A DNA stretch of 64,000 bases, taken from positions 1 to 64,000 of IMG/VR virus record IMGVR_UViG_3300008113_000010, one strand, 5' to 3'. A program made the position numbers and the translations under genes. The notes beneath the pieces are model-generated. The model did not search any database, was not told the origin of the DNA, and saw only the letters and a program-made list of their open reading frames with translations. This document shows positions 41,784 through 51,023 of this stretch, piece by piece. The DNA is from a virus. Each line of letters starts with the position of its first letter. Within the stretch, counting starts at the first letter, position 1.

Positions 41784-43058
41784 ATGTCTAACAGTAAAAT
41801 TTTTATTCAAATCGCATCATACAGGGACCCACAGTTAGTTCCAACACTCAAAGATATGATTGCAAACGCTAAAAAACCAAAGAACTTGGTTTTCTCAATC
41901 GCAAGACAATTTAGTGAAACAGATGGATTTGACAACTTAGATGAGTTTAGAGAAGATAAAAGATTCAAGATTTTAGATATACCTTATCAAGAATCTAGAG
42001 GCGTTTGTTGGGCAAGAAACTTAACCCAACAACTTTACGATGGTGAAGGATACACAATGCAAATTGATTCCCACATGAGATTTGTAAAGGATTGGGATGA
42101 AATATTAATAAAAATGATTAAGGGTCTACAAAAGGATGGGTATGAAAAACCTCTACTTACGGGTTATGTGCCCTCCTTTGACCCTGAAAATGACCCAGCG
42201 GGAAGGGCACAAGATGCTTGGAGAATGGCATTTGATAGATTCATTCCTGAGGGTGCTGTGTTTTTTCTCCCTGAAACAATTCCTGGTTGGAGAGAGATGA
42301 CAAAACCCGTAACAGCGAGATTTTATTCTGCACATTTTTGTTTTACTTTGGGTCAGTTTTCTCTAGAAGTCCAACACAATCCTGAATATTACTTCCACGG
42401 AGAAGAAATCTCAATTGCAGCTAGAGCTTACACATGGGGTTATGATTTATTTCACCCTCACATTCCTGTTGTCTATCATGAATACACACGTAAGGGTAGG
42501 ACAAAACAATGGGATGATGACAAAACTTGGGGTGAGAAAAACAAAGTATCCCATTTGACCAACAGAAAACTTTTTGGTATGGATGGTGAAACCCAAGAGG
42601 GTCATGATGGACCTTATGGTTTTGGTCCTGTGAGAACTTTAAGAGAATATGAGAAGTATGCTGGTATTTTATTTGAAAAGAGAGCTGTTCAAAAATATAC
42701 ACTCGATAAGAATTATCCTCCAAACCCATATAACTATTCATCAGAGGAAGATTGGAAAAATGATTTTGCTAAGGTATTCAAACATTGTATAGATATTGGA
42801 TACTCACAGGTTCCTGAAACGGATTATGATTTTTGGGTTGTGGCTTTCCACGGACCTAACGACGAAACTTTATTCAGAAAGGACTCCGACAAAAATGAAA
42901 TTGCTGGTTATATGAGAGACCCTGACAAATATTGTAAGATTTGGAGAGAATTTCAAACGGACGTTACTCCCACATATTGGGTTGTTTGGCCTCACTCGGT
43001 ATCAAAAGGATGGTGTGATAGAATCACTGGACAATTAAATCATAATGTTGTAAGCTAA
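41784..43058 (+). CDS. GlcNAc-transferase of the GT60 / PF11397 type
   Basis: 424 residues. IFIQIASYRDPQLVPTLKDM at the N-terminus, ESRGVCWARNLTQQLYDGEG and MQIDSHMRFVKDWD follow the pattern of the GlcNAc family (PF11397) that includes Dictyostelium Skp1 hydroxyproline GlcNAc-transferase and trypanosome mucin Thr GlcNAc-transferases. D-S-H is the DxH-like metal site. The C-terminal half (about 290-424) is a separate, partly helical region. This enzyme type glycosylates polypeptide hydroxyl groups, and it directly follows two Thr/Pro-rich adhesin genes. The substrate is therefore proposed to be the phage fibre stalk. Confidence 0.78.
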   Translation: MSNSKIFIQIASYRDPQLVPTLKDMIANAKKPKNLVFSIARQFSETDGFDNLDEFREDKRFKILDIPYQESRGVCWARNLTQQLYDGEGYTMQIDSHMRFVKDWDEILIKMIKGLQKDGYEKPLLTGYVPSFDPENDPAGRAQDAWRMAFDRFIPEGAVFFLPETIPGWREMTKPVTARFYSAHFCFTLGQFSLEVQHNPEYYFHGEEISIAARAYTWGYDLFHPHIPVVYHEYTRKGRTKQWDDDKTWGEKNKVSHLTNRKLFGMDGETQEGHDGPYGFGPVRTLREYEKYAGILFEKRAVQKYTLDKNYPPNPYNYSSEEDWKNDFAKVFKHCIDIGYSQVPETDYDFWVVAFHGPNDETLFRKDSDKNEIAGYMRDPDKYCKIWREFQTDVTPTYWVVWPHSVSKGWCDRITGQLNHNVVS

Positions 43059-43801
43059 TGATTTTCAAAGACATACCAAAATTTGTTATAAATTTGGAAA
43101 GTAGACCTGACAGACTTGAAGATATAAAGTTCGAGATGAATTACATCGGTTGGGATTACGATTTGTTTAAGGCTGTTCCACGTAACGATTATATGGGTTG
43201 TGCTCTTTCTCATTTGTCAATAATTGAAATGGCTAAAGAAAGAGGTTACAAGAGAGTAATGGTGATAGAAGATGATTGTGTATTTATGCCTTATGCAAAA
43301 AATTTCATTGAGGATTTGGAGAGAAATATAAATGGAATTGATTTTGGTGTATTGAATCTTTCTCCAACACTCAATCGTCCAATGAACGTCAGTGAAAAAT
43401 ACAGTATGCTTTTGGATTTGACAAACTTACCTCCAAAACCACATGAAAGATTGACCGAAACTTTCGCAACAAATATTCTGATATACGATGAATCATCTTT
43501 CGAAAAAATAGAAAAAATTAAAGATAAGTGTTTTTATAGTGGTGATTTTATCATTCCTATTGATGAACAATTGGTAAAACATGTGTATCCTTCAATTCAA
43601 TCATATGCACCAATCTTACCAATTGCCCCTCAGAAAAATTCTTATTCTGATGTGTCGCAGGGAATGTATAACAATTTCTACGCCCAAACATACAATTGGA
43701 ATGTCTATTCACCAATCAAGATTAATCACAGATTTTTGAATGAATCAGAAAATAAAAAAATGAAAACAGAAAAAAAATATTTACCTTATAATGTCAACTA
43801 A
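43058..43801 (+). CDS. Glycosyltransferase family 25-like
   Basis: 247 residues. KFVINLESRPDRLEDIK is the conserved N-terminal GT25 strand-turn, ALSHLSIIEMA is the GC..SH block, and VMVIEDDCVFM the E-D-D metal site. GT25 enzymes add galactose or other hexoses in LPS or collagen-type glycosylation. It overlaps the previous gene by one base, so the two are coupled. Confidence 0.85.
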   Translation: MIFKDIPKFVINLESRPDRLEDIKFEMNYIGWDYDLFKAVPRNDYMGCALSHLSIIEMAKERGYKRVMVIEDDCVFMPYAKNFIEDLERNINGIDFGVLNLSPTLNRPMNVSEKYSMLLDLTNLPPKPHERLTETFATNILIYDESSFEKIEKIKDKCFYSGDFIIPIDEQLVKHVYPSIQSYAPILPIAPQKNSYSDVSQGMYNNFYAQTYNWNVYSPIKINHRFLNESENKKMKTEKKYLPYNVN

Positions 43802-44675
43802 GTTTATAACCGCAATTTATAGTGACCTTTATGGAACTGAATTTGGTGGTAGACCTAACAGAGGTGCCCACTATAGATATAGTTTATTGTCATTATTGAA
43901 GATGACCGATGCGGATTTTTTATGTTATACCTCGGATAGAGAAATAGATTCCCTAAAGAAATTTTTCTATGAAGAAAACAATATACCAGAATCCAAGTTG
44001 AAATTTACAACATACGATATTTCAAATTCCAAGTTTAAACATTTAATTGATTCGAGAAAAAATGTCGATGAGATTAAAAGAGGGGATAGATGTATCGAAA
44101 TACAATATTCTAAATTTTCATGGTGGTGGAATGAGGATAAATCCTACGATAACTATTATTGGATAGACGCGGGATTATCCCATTGTGGTTTAATACCTCT
44201 CAAGTATTTGACTGAAACAAAACATGCCTTAAGAAGATTTTATGAAAGCAATTTGTTTGATAATGATTTTTTGAAAAATTTGATAGAAGACACTAAAGAC
44301 AAATTTTTAATTTTAGGAAAAGAAAATGAAAGAAACTATTGGTCAGGAACTGTAAGTCCAAGATGGTATAAAAATTATGATAGAAGTATTCATATCATAG
44401 GAGGATTGTTTGGTGGTCACAGGGACAAGTGGGATAATATAGTCAATATATTCGAAAACTATGTCCAAGAAGTTTTATCTAACGATGAGGGTTTACCTCA
44501 TGAAGAACAAATAATGACTCTTATGTATTTCAATCATATTGAGTTATTTGAGAGAAAACATTTTGATATTTGGTGGTGCAGGGATAATGCACCTCAAGGT
44601 GTAACAGATGAGTTATTTCAGAAAAATAAAAGTTTCTATAAAATATTAGAAGAATTTAAAAGAATTTATGAGTAA
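43791..44675 (+). CDS. HtrL/YibB-like protein, putative glycosyltransferase
   Basis: 294 residues. YYWIDAGLSH and the later HIIGGLFGG with a terminal WWCRD resemble the HtrL_YibB family (PF09612), found beside LPS genes and thought to be GT-A-like. The same pattern occurs in the N-terminal half of the next gene (LFWIDGGLTN, RGGFFGG). It overlaps both neighbours (11 and 8 bases). Confidence 0.6.
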   Translation: MSTKFITAIYSDLYGTEFGGRPNRGAHYRYSLLSLLKMTDADFLCYTSDREIDSLKKFFYEENNIPESKLKFTTYDISNSKFKHLIDSRKNVDEIKRGDRCIEIQYSKFSWWWNEDKSYDNYYWIDAGLSHCGLIPLKYLTETKHALRRFYESNLFDNDFLKNLIEDTKDKFLILGKENERNYWSGTVSPRWYKNYDRSIHIIGGLFGGHRDKWDNIVNIFENYVQEVLSNDEGLPHEEQIMTLMYFNHIELFERKHFDIWWCRDNAPQGVTDELFQKNKSFYKILEEFKRIYE

Positions 44676-46341
44676 TATAACACTTGTAACAGGAATTTGG
44701 GACATCGGAAGAGGTGATTTAAGTGAAGGTTGGTCAAGACCTTTTCAACATTATTTGGATAAATTTGAAAAACTATTGGATGTCAATACCAATATGATTA
44801 TCTATGGTGATAAAAGTTTAGAGGAATTTGTTTTTTCAAAAAGGGATAAGTCAAATACACAATTTATTGTAAGAGACATGTCTTGGTTCAGGAATAATGA
44901 ATTTTTTGATAAAATCCAAAACATAAGAAATAACCCTGAGTGGTATAATCAAGTTGGTTGGTTAAAAGATTCAACTCAATCGAGATTGGAAAACTATAAC
45001 CCGTTGGTTATGTCAAAAGTTTATCTTTTGAATGATGCAAAAATAATGGATAGGTTTGATTCAGAATATCTGTTTTGGATTGACGGTGGGTTGACAAATA
45101 CTGTGCATCCTGGTTACTTTACACACGACAAGGTTTTGGATAAATTAGTAAAATATATCTCCAAATTCAGTTTCGTTTGTTTTCCTTATGAAGCTAATAC
45201 AGAAGTCCACGGGTTCAATTTCGATAAGATGAACTCTATGGCAGGTGCTAAAGTTGAGAGGGTTGCTAGAGGTGGGTTCTTCGGTGGACCAAAACACTCA
45301 ATATCAGAAATCAATTCAATATATTATTCTCTGATGAAAGAAACCTTGGATTCGGGATATATGGGAACTGAAGAATCTTTATTCAGCATAATGTGTTATA
45401 GACACTCCGAGTTAATAAATTATTTTGAAATAGAATCAAATGGTTTGTTAGGTAAATTTTTTGAGGATTTGAAGAACGATGATTTGAAAGTAAAAACAGA
45501 ATCAGTTCATAGACAAGTTTCAAATTTGGATATTAACAAAGTTGGTCTATATGTTATAACTTTCAATAGTCCAAACCAATTCAAAACGTTGATTAATTCA
45601 ATGTTAATGTATGATAAAGAATTCATACTTAAAACAAAAAAATTCTTACTTGATAACTCAAGTGATTTGTCAACAACAGAAGAGTATAAACAACTTTGTG
45701 ATGAATATAATTTTGAACATATCAAAAAAGATAACTTGGGTATTTGTGGAGGAAGGCAGTGGATTGCAGAACATTTTGAAGAAACAGATTTGGATTATTA
45801 TTTGTTTTTTGAAGATGACATGTTTTTTTATCCGAATGAAGGTTCGAAATGTAAAAACGGTTTTTCAAGATACGAACCAAATCTATTTTCAATCTCGATG
45901 CAAATAATGCAAAAGGAAAACTTTGATTTCTTAAAATTGAATTATTCTGAATTCTACGGAGATAACGGGACTCAATGGTCTTGGTATAATGTTCCTCAAG
46001 ATGTTAGGTCAAAGTATTGGCCCTTAAATCCAAGATTACCACAAATAGGATTGGACCCGAATGCGCCAAAGACAGAGTTCAAAAAAGTTCTTTCACACAG
46101 AAAAGTTCCATATGCGACAGGCGACATATATTATTGTAACTGGCCTCAAATTATTTCAAGACCAGGTAACAAAAAAATGTTTTTGGATGTTACTTGGGCA
46201 CATCCATTTGAACAAACGTGGATGAGTCATATGTATCAACTGACAAAAGAAGAAAAATTAAATCCTGGTTTACTTCTAATGACACCAACTGAACACGACC
46301 GTTTCGAACATTACAACAGAGAGTTACGTAAAGAGTCCTAA
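44668..46341 (+). CDS. Two-domain glycosyltransferase (HtrL/YibB-like plus GT2-like)
   Basis: 557 residues. Residues 1-275 resemble the previous protein (FWIDGGLTNTVHPG, RVARGGFFGGPKHS). Residues about 290-557 are GT-A-like (VGLYVITFNSPNQFKTLINS, LGICGGRQWIAEHF, YYLFFEDDMFFYP, where E-D-D is the probable metal site). Likely adds two sugars in sequence to one acceptor. Last of the plus-strand glycan genes. Confidence 0.65.
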   Translation: MSNITLVTGIWDIGRGDLSEGWSRPFQHYLDKFEKLLDVNTNMIIYGDKSLEEFVFSKRDKSNTQFIVRDMSWFRNNEFFDKIQNIRNNPEWYNQVGWLKDSTQSRLENYNPLVMSKVYLLNDAKIMDRFDSEYLFWIDGGLTNTVHPGYFTHDKVLDKLVKYISKFSFVCFPYEANTEVHGFNFDKMNSMAGAKVERVARGGFFGGPKHSISEINSIYYSLMKETLDSGYMGTEESLFSIMCYRHSELINYFEIESNGLLGKFFEDLKNDDLKVKTESVHRQVSNLDINKVGLYVITFNSPNQFKTLINSMLMYDKEFILKTKKFLLDNSSDLSTTEEYKQLCDEYNFEHIKKDNLGICGGRQWIAEHFEETDLDYYLFFEDDMFFYPNEGSKCKNGFSRYEPNLFSISMQIMQKENFDFLKLNYSEFYGDNGTQWSWYNVPQDVRSKYWPLNPRLPQIGLDPNAPKTEFKKVLSHRKVPYATGDIYYCNWPQIISRPGNKKMFLDVTWAHPFEQTWMSHMYQLTKEEKLNPGLLLMTPTEHDRFEHYNRELRKES

Positions 46342-46346
46342 CAATA

Positions 46347-46353
46347 TATTTAT
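46347..46353 (+). promoter_or_regulatory. Putative late promoter element TATTTAT
   Basis: TATTTATTG stands 4 bases before the ATG at 46358, implying a very short or absent leader. Confidence 0.4.
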
Positions 46354-46357
46354 TGTT

Positions 46358-46735
46358 ATGGAATTTTATATCAAACAAAATGCTACGTTACCAGTTTTGA
46401 AAATGCAAGTCGTAAAAGACGGTAGAGCGGGGTATATTCAGTTTATGGAAGCGTTGGAGGTTTCCACAATATATTTCACTATGATAGATTATGAGACTGG
46501 GATTCCAAAAATAGTTTCAGCCCCATGTGAAATAGTTAATCTCATTTTGGACCCTGGTGCTCCTGCAGAATACTACATTTATTTCAAATTTACTTCGAGA
46601 GATACTGATACGCCAGGAAGATACGAAGGACAATTCTTAATCAAAAATGATGAAGGAAATTTAATTCTTCCAATCAGAGAACAACTTTATATTAATATTC
46701 AACCAAGTTTCATTTCCGAAACTGCGTGTTGTTGA
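46358..46735 (+). CDS. Small beta-sandwich virion protein
   Basis: 125 residues (FYIKQNATLPVLKMQVVKDG; YYIYFKFTSRDTDTPGRYEG) in an immunoglobulin-like pattern, similar in style to N-terminal domains of baseplate upper proteins. Ends in ETACC with two Cys. Function unknown. Confidence 0.5.
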   Translation: MEFYIKQNATLPVLKMQVVKDGRAGYIQFMEALEVSTIYFTMIDYETGIPKIVSAPCEIVNLILDPGAPAEYYIYFKFTSRDTDTPGRYEGQFLIKNDEGNLILPIREQLYINIQPSFISETACC

Positions 46736-46760
46736 TTTGATTAAGACTTAATTTTTTTTA

Positions 46761-46767
46761 TATTTAT
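46761..46767 (+). promoter_or_regulatory. Putative late promoter-like element TATTTAT (DNA polymerase)
   Basis: TATTTATTA lies 64 bases before the polymerase ATG, the longest leader among the copies, leaving room for the hairpin. Confidence 0.4.
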
Positions 46768-46787
46768 TATTGAATGAGTAAGGTGAA

Positions 46788-46805
46788 TTTCACGATAGTG
46801 TGAAA
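46788..46805 (+). promoter_or_regulatory. Leader hairpin before DNA polymerase
   Basis: TTTCAC (46788-46793) and GTGAAA (46800-46805) enclose a GATAGT loop, 26 bases before the ATG at 46832. T4 gp43 represses its own translation by binding a hairpin in this region of its mRNA, so a similar operator is possible. Confidence 0.4.
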
Positions 46806-46831
46806 GCCAATAAACCACTCGTCTTAATCAT

Positions 46832-49564
46832 ATGTTCAGTCACGAAGCAATTGAGTCTTTCCTATTAGGAAACGACCCCGAAGAATTTATTGTAGCAATA
46901 GAATTTGACTACGTCTCCAATTCAATTTTCAAGGTAAAAGAAATACCTGGTAAAGGTAAGGAAATACGTAAAGACACTTTTATCCCATTCGCATGGGTCG
47001 GTGATTTACGTGGTGTAAATTTCTACAACGATTCCAAAATGGCTCAAAAAGAAGCCATGACAAAATATGGAATTGTAATACAAAAATTAGATACAAAGGA
47101 TAATGAAAGATTAGAAAACGGTTTGACCTATATGGTAAAATCGCTCAAGGGATACAGAGAACTGATTCAGTTTTTTAGAGATGGTGGATGCGACCCATGG
47201 GGAGAAAAAACGAAAGATAAAATATTAATCCTTCCACCTGTAGAACAATATTTGGTCTCTAAAGAAAAAAGATTATTCAAGGGGTTTACTGATTATGATG
47301 ATGTGACACGTCTTGTATTTGACTTGGAAACAAATGCGTTAGACCCCAAAGATGGTAGAATATTCATGATAGGAATTAAGACCAATAAAGGATATCATAG
47401 AGTAATTGAATGTTTGGATGAATCACAAGAGAAGGGTGCTATACAGGAGTTCTTCAATGTGATTGACCAACTCAAACCATCAATCATAGGTGGATATAAT
47501 TCGGCAAACTTCGACTGGCACTGGATATTCGAAAGAGGTCAAAGACTTGGTTTAGATATGAGGAAGGCGATTAAATCCTTACATCCCCAACACTCATACA
47601 CAAGAAAAGATACGATTCTCAAATTAGCAAATGAAGTCGAAGATTTTCTTCAAACATCAATTTGGGGATATAATGTAATCGATATAATTCATGCTGTTCG
47701 AAGAGCTCAAGCCATCAATTCAAATATCAAGGCGGCTGGTTTGAAGTATATCACAAAGTTTATTAATAAAGAGGCTCCTGACCGTGTTTATATCGAACAC
47801 ACGGACATTGGAAAATTTTATGCCGCTAAGGAAGAATATTGGTTAAATATTAAAAACGGTAATTACAAGAAGGTTGGTTTGGACCCAAAGATTGATGAGG
47901 TATGTGAAAAAAGAAATGACATTTATATCAAAACTACTGGTGACAATCTTGTTGAGAGATATCTTGATGATGACTTGGAAGAAACCTTGGCTGTGGATAA
48001 AGAATTTAACCAAGCGTCATTTCTACTTGCATCTATGATTCCTACGACTTACGAAAGAGTATCAACCATGGGAACTGCGACTCTTTGGAAAATGCTGATG
48101 CTTGCTTGGTCATACAAACACGGACTGGCAATCCCTGCCAAACAATCGAAGACAGACTTCGTAGGAGGTCTTTCTCGACTACTTAAGGTTGGTTATAGTA
48201 AGAATGTATTAAAGCTCGACTTCTCCTCTCTATACCCCTCTATTCAGCTTGTGCATGATGTATTTCCTGATTGTGATGTGACAGGTGCGATGAAAGGAAT
48301 GTTGAAGTATTTCCGTGACACACGTATTCGTTACAAACAACTTGCGGAAGAGTTTGAAAAGTCTGACCCACAAAAGTCCGCATCATATTCAAACAAACAA
48401 TTGCCCATCAAAATATTCATCAACTCCATGTTTGGTGCTTTGTCTGCTCCACAAGTTTTTGCTTGGGGTGACATGTATATGGGGGAACAGATTACTTGCA
48501 CAGGTAGACAATATCTGAGACAAATGATTAAATTTTTTATGTCTAAGGGTTATGTCCCACTTGTAATGGATACAGACGGTGTAAACTTCTCCAGTCCCGA
48601 TGATGTGGAAAGTCATCACTATGTTGGTCGTGGGTTGAATTGGAAGGTAAAGGCGGGAAAAGTTTATAAAGGTCCTGAAGCGGACGTTGCAGAATACAAT
48701 GACATATTCATGAGGGGTGAGATGGCTCTCGATACTGATGGTGTGTGGCCTTCATGTATTAATCTTGCCAGAAAAAATTATGCGGTCATGGACGCCAAAG
48801 GAAAGATTAAATTGACTGGCAATTCCATCAAATCAAAAAAACTTCCATTGTATATCGAGGAGTTTTTGGATAAAGGTATCAAATTACTTTTGGAGGGTAA
48901 GGGTAAAGACTTCGTGGAATATTATTATGAGTATCTTCAAAAAATATTCAACCAACAAATTCCCCTTTCAAAGATTGCACAAAGAGCGAAAGTTAAGTTA
49001 ACACTCGAGGATTATAAAAAAAGATTAACCCAAAAGACTAAAGCAGGGAATACAATGTCCCGTATGGCACACATGGAACTTGCACTTCAAACGGGGATAG
49101 GTGTAAACTTGGGAGATGTTATTATGTATGTTAATAATGGTGTCAAAGCCTCTCATGGTGATGTCCAAAAAAAGGGAGACAGTGTTCAGATTAATTGTTA
49201 CATGTTGGATGCAAACATATTAGAAAATAACCCCAATCTGACAGGTGAATATAATGTTCCAAGAGCAATTGTAACTTTCAACAAAAGAATTGAACCTTTA
49301 CTTGTTGTTTATAAACAAGACGTTCGTGACCAACTACTTGTTACGAATCCTGAAGAAAGGGGAATTTTTACGGGAGAACAATGTGAACTAATCAACGGTA
49401 TGCCATTCGAAGATGGAGACCAAGATAAACTTCAAGAAGATGTTTTAGATATAACATCGGATGAACTATCTTATTGGGAAAAACGTGGACTTGACCCTAA
49501 TTACATGTATGAATTAGCCGAAGAAAATTGGGAAACTAAATTAGGATTGCTTAAGACCGTCTGA
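46832..49564 (+). CDS. gp43: DNA polymerase, family B (gp43-like)
   Basis: 910 residues. Exonuclease motifs: FDLETNALDP (ExoI), GYNSANFDWHWIF (ExoII) and YLDDDLEET (ExoIII). Polymerase motifs: LDFSSLYPSIQL (A), KIFINSMFGAL (B) and VMDTDGVNF (C). The last has D-T-D-G where D-T-D-S is usual; the two catalytic Asp are retained. The order and length match T4 gp43 (898 residues). No intein interrupts the motifs. It sits apart from any replisome genes in this window, between a fibre-type gene and the neck region. Its 3' end overlaps a convergent gene by 24 bases. Confidence 0.93.
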   Translation: MFSHEAIESFLLGNDPEEFIVAIEFDYVSNSIFKVKEIPGKGKEIRKDTFIPFAWVGDLRGVNFYNDSKMAQKEAMTKYGIVIQKLDTKDNERLENGLTYMVKSLKGYRELIQFFRDGGCDPWGEKTKDKILILPPVEQYLVSKEKRLFKGFTDYDDVTRLVFDLETNALDPKDGRIFMIGIKTNKGYHRVIECLDESQEKGAIQEFFNVIDQLKPSIIGGYNSANFDWHWIFERGQRLGLDMRKAIKSLHPQHSYTRKDTILKLANEVEDFLQTSIWGYNVIDIIHAVRRAQAINSNIKAAGLKYITKFINKEAPDRVYIEHTDIGKFYAAKEEYWLNIKNGNYKKVGLDPKIDEVCEKRNDIYIKTTGDNLVERYLDDDLEETLAVDKEFNQASFLLASMIPTTYERVSTMGTATLWKMLMLAWSYKHGLAIPAKQSKTDFVGGLSRLLKVGYSKNVLKLDFSSLYPSIQLVHDVFPDCDVTGAMKGMLKYFRDTRIRYKQLAEEFEKSDPQKSASYSNKQLPIKIFINSMFGALSAPQVFAWGDMYMGEQITCTGRQYLRQMIKFFMSKGYVPLVMDTDGVNFSSPDDVESHHYVGRGLNWKVKAGKVYKGPEADVAEYNDIFMRGEMALDTDGVWPSCINLARKNYAVMDAKGKIKLTGNSIKSKKLPLYIEEFLDKGIKLLLEGKGKDFVEYYYEYLQKIFNQQIPLSKIAQRAKVKLTLEDYKKRLTQKTKAGNTMSRMAHMELALQTGIGVNLGDVIMYVNNGVKASHGDVQKKGDSVQINCYMLDANILENNPNLTGEYNVPRAIVTFNKRIEPLLVVYKQDVRDQLLVTNPEERGIFTGEQCELINGMPFEDGDQDKLQEDVLDITSDELSYWEKRGLDPNYMYELAEENWETKLGLLKTV

Positions 49565-49876
49565 AGAAAGAATATACCAATTACCTCCAACGTATTGGAA
49601 TTCTACACAGGCAAACTTATCTAATACAATTTCGTCCCATTCCTCGTCAATTTTTCCGACATCGGGTCTTACTGTTACCATAGTCATAGCTTTGACTACA
49701 ACATGGTCTGTTGTTTTTGAATCTAAGACTAAAAATGATTGTGGGATTCCTCTAACAATTATACAAAATTCACCGTTGGTTCTATAATCCAATTCGGATA
49801 CAACTGAAAGTTCAGATGTATTGATTGCATGACCATTAATAATTCTTTTGGATGGGATTGATTTTACTATTGCCAT
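49541..49876 (-). CDS. Hypothetical protein following the neck gene
   Basis: 111 residues, predicted beta (ELDYRTNGEFCIIVRGIPQS; CVEFQYVGGNWYILSSDG), with the look of a small virion protein. One base after the neck-protein stop, so coexpressed. Overlaps the polymerase gene end convergently. Confidence 0.5.
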   Translation of the reverse strand: MAIVKSIPSKRIINGHAINTSELSVVSELDYRTNGEFCIIVRGIPQSFLVLDSKTTDHVVVKAMTMVTVRPDVGKIDEEWDEIVLDKFACVEFQYVGGNWYILSSDGLKQS

Positions 49877-49877
49877 A

Positions 49878-51005
49878 TTAGATTACGTAGATTTGACGAG
49901 GCATTGCTCTGAATTTCATTTGTTTATTTAAATTTTCAGCAATTTGTGCTTCTCTTTCCATAACCTTTTCAGGTCTTAGTCTTGTAAGCCATCCTTCAGC
50001 GCCCGTCAATTCTTCCATCAGTTTAGATTTTTCATCCTTGGCTTCAGTTAAAAGACTGGTGTAATCCATTGTAATTTCAGAATCAGGTGTCTTAAGATTC
50101 CCACTGTATTTACCTCTCACTCTTGCTAAGGTTTCTTTACAATATGCTGTAAACCATCTTCTTATCCATTGTTGTCCAGGAACATTGATATCTTCCCAAC
50201 TCAAGGATTCAAGAGGAACGTCAGTCGGTAGTTTGATAATGTCAGGATTGTTTTTAAGACAATCAGCTCTACTGTCTGGTGTTACATCATAATACCAATA
50301 CCAAACCGCTTTACCAGCATACATGTTGAAATTAGCCCAGTTAAATTTACCACCAGGGGTATTCATCAAGTGTATCAACTTTTTACCATCAGGTAATGCG
50401 GTAATCCTATATGTCATAGAACCACCGAGAATTCTATTCAAGATATTTGCTTCTTGCATTCTGATGAGGTAATCAAAACCAGACATCATAAAATAAGAAC
50501 CTTGGTATCCCATCTGAGCGTATCCTGCTTCATTGGCACCCAAACCTATACCACCGAATCCAAATCCACCAAGACCTCCAAGTCCGAATGCTGTCCAAGC
50601 CTGATTACTAAACCAAAGAAGTTCATTGACTTCTCTGTTGGCTGGTATTTCGTATGTCTGAACATTCTTTTCAATTATGAAATAATCTTTCTTCAAGACC
50701 CATGGTCCTACGGTCTGAAGTCCAACAATCTTAGAATACGAATATGCAAATTGTTGTTCGAAGTCCATTGTCCTTGTAACCAAAGCTCTGGCAACAGACT
50801 TTTCATTCATATTGAGGTTTACTAAGTTAACCCATTGTGAATCGATTAGCCATTGTAGAATATATTCTTCATAATCACCAATAGATAATTCCATTAGCGA
50901 GTCCATCATTTCGTCTTCTAATTCTACACTTCTTAAGGGTGCTCCCAACAAGTGTTTGACTCTTGTATAAATTTTACTTCTTTCTGGTTCTGGTAGTGCT
51001 GCCAT
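49878..51005 (-). CDS. Putative neck protein (gp13-like)
   Basis: 375 residues. VKHLLGAPLRSVELEDEMMD and the helices after it resemble the N-termini of T4-like neck/head-completion proteins. Residues 130-165 are a Gly/Phe-rich loop (FGLGGLGGFGFGGIGLG), and the rest is helical (EDINVPGQQWIRRWFTAYCK). In T4 the neck genes 13-15 sit next to the sheath gene; here other putative neck genes are on the opposite strand 4-6 kb away. Identity uncertain between gp13-like and another head-tail connector. Confidence 0.55.
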   Translation of the reverse strand: MAALPEPERSKIYTRVKHLLGAPLRSVELEDEMMDSLMELSIGDYEEYILQWLIDSQWVNLVNLNMNEKSVARALVTRTMDFEQQFAYSYSKIVGLQTVGPWVLKKDYFIIEKNVQTYEIPANREVNELLWFSNQAWTAFGLGGLGGFGFGGIGLGANEAGYAQMGYQGSYFMMSGFDYLIRMQEANILNRILGGSMTYRITALPDGKKLIHLMNTPGGKFNWANFNMYAGKAVWYWYYDVTPDSRADCLKNNPDIIKLPTDVPLESLSWEDINVPGQQWIRRWFTAYCKETLARVRGKYSGNLKTPDSEITMDYTSLLTEAKDEKSKLMEELTGAEGWLTRLRPEKVMEREAQIAENLNKQMKFRAMPRQIYVI

Positions 51006-51010
51006 ATCAA

Positions 51011-51017
51011 ATAAATA
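51011..51017 (-). promoter_or_regulatory. Putative late promoter element TATTTAT (neck)
   Basis: Reads TATTTATTTG on the minus strand, 5 bases before the ATG at 51005. Confidence 0.45.
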
Positions 51018-51023
51018 TCTTTA

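Noticed and set aside
46832-49564. Intein or split in the DNA polymerase
   Set aside because: Motifs A, B and C are contiguous and the total length matches T4 gp43.
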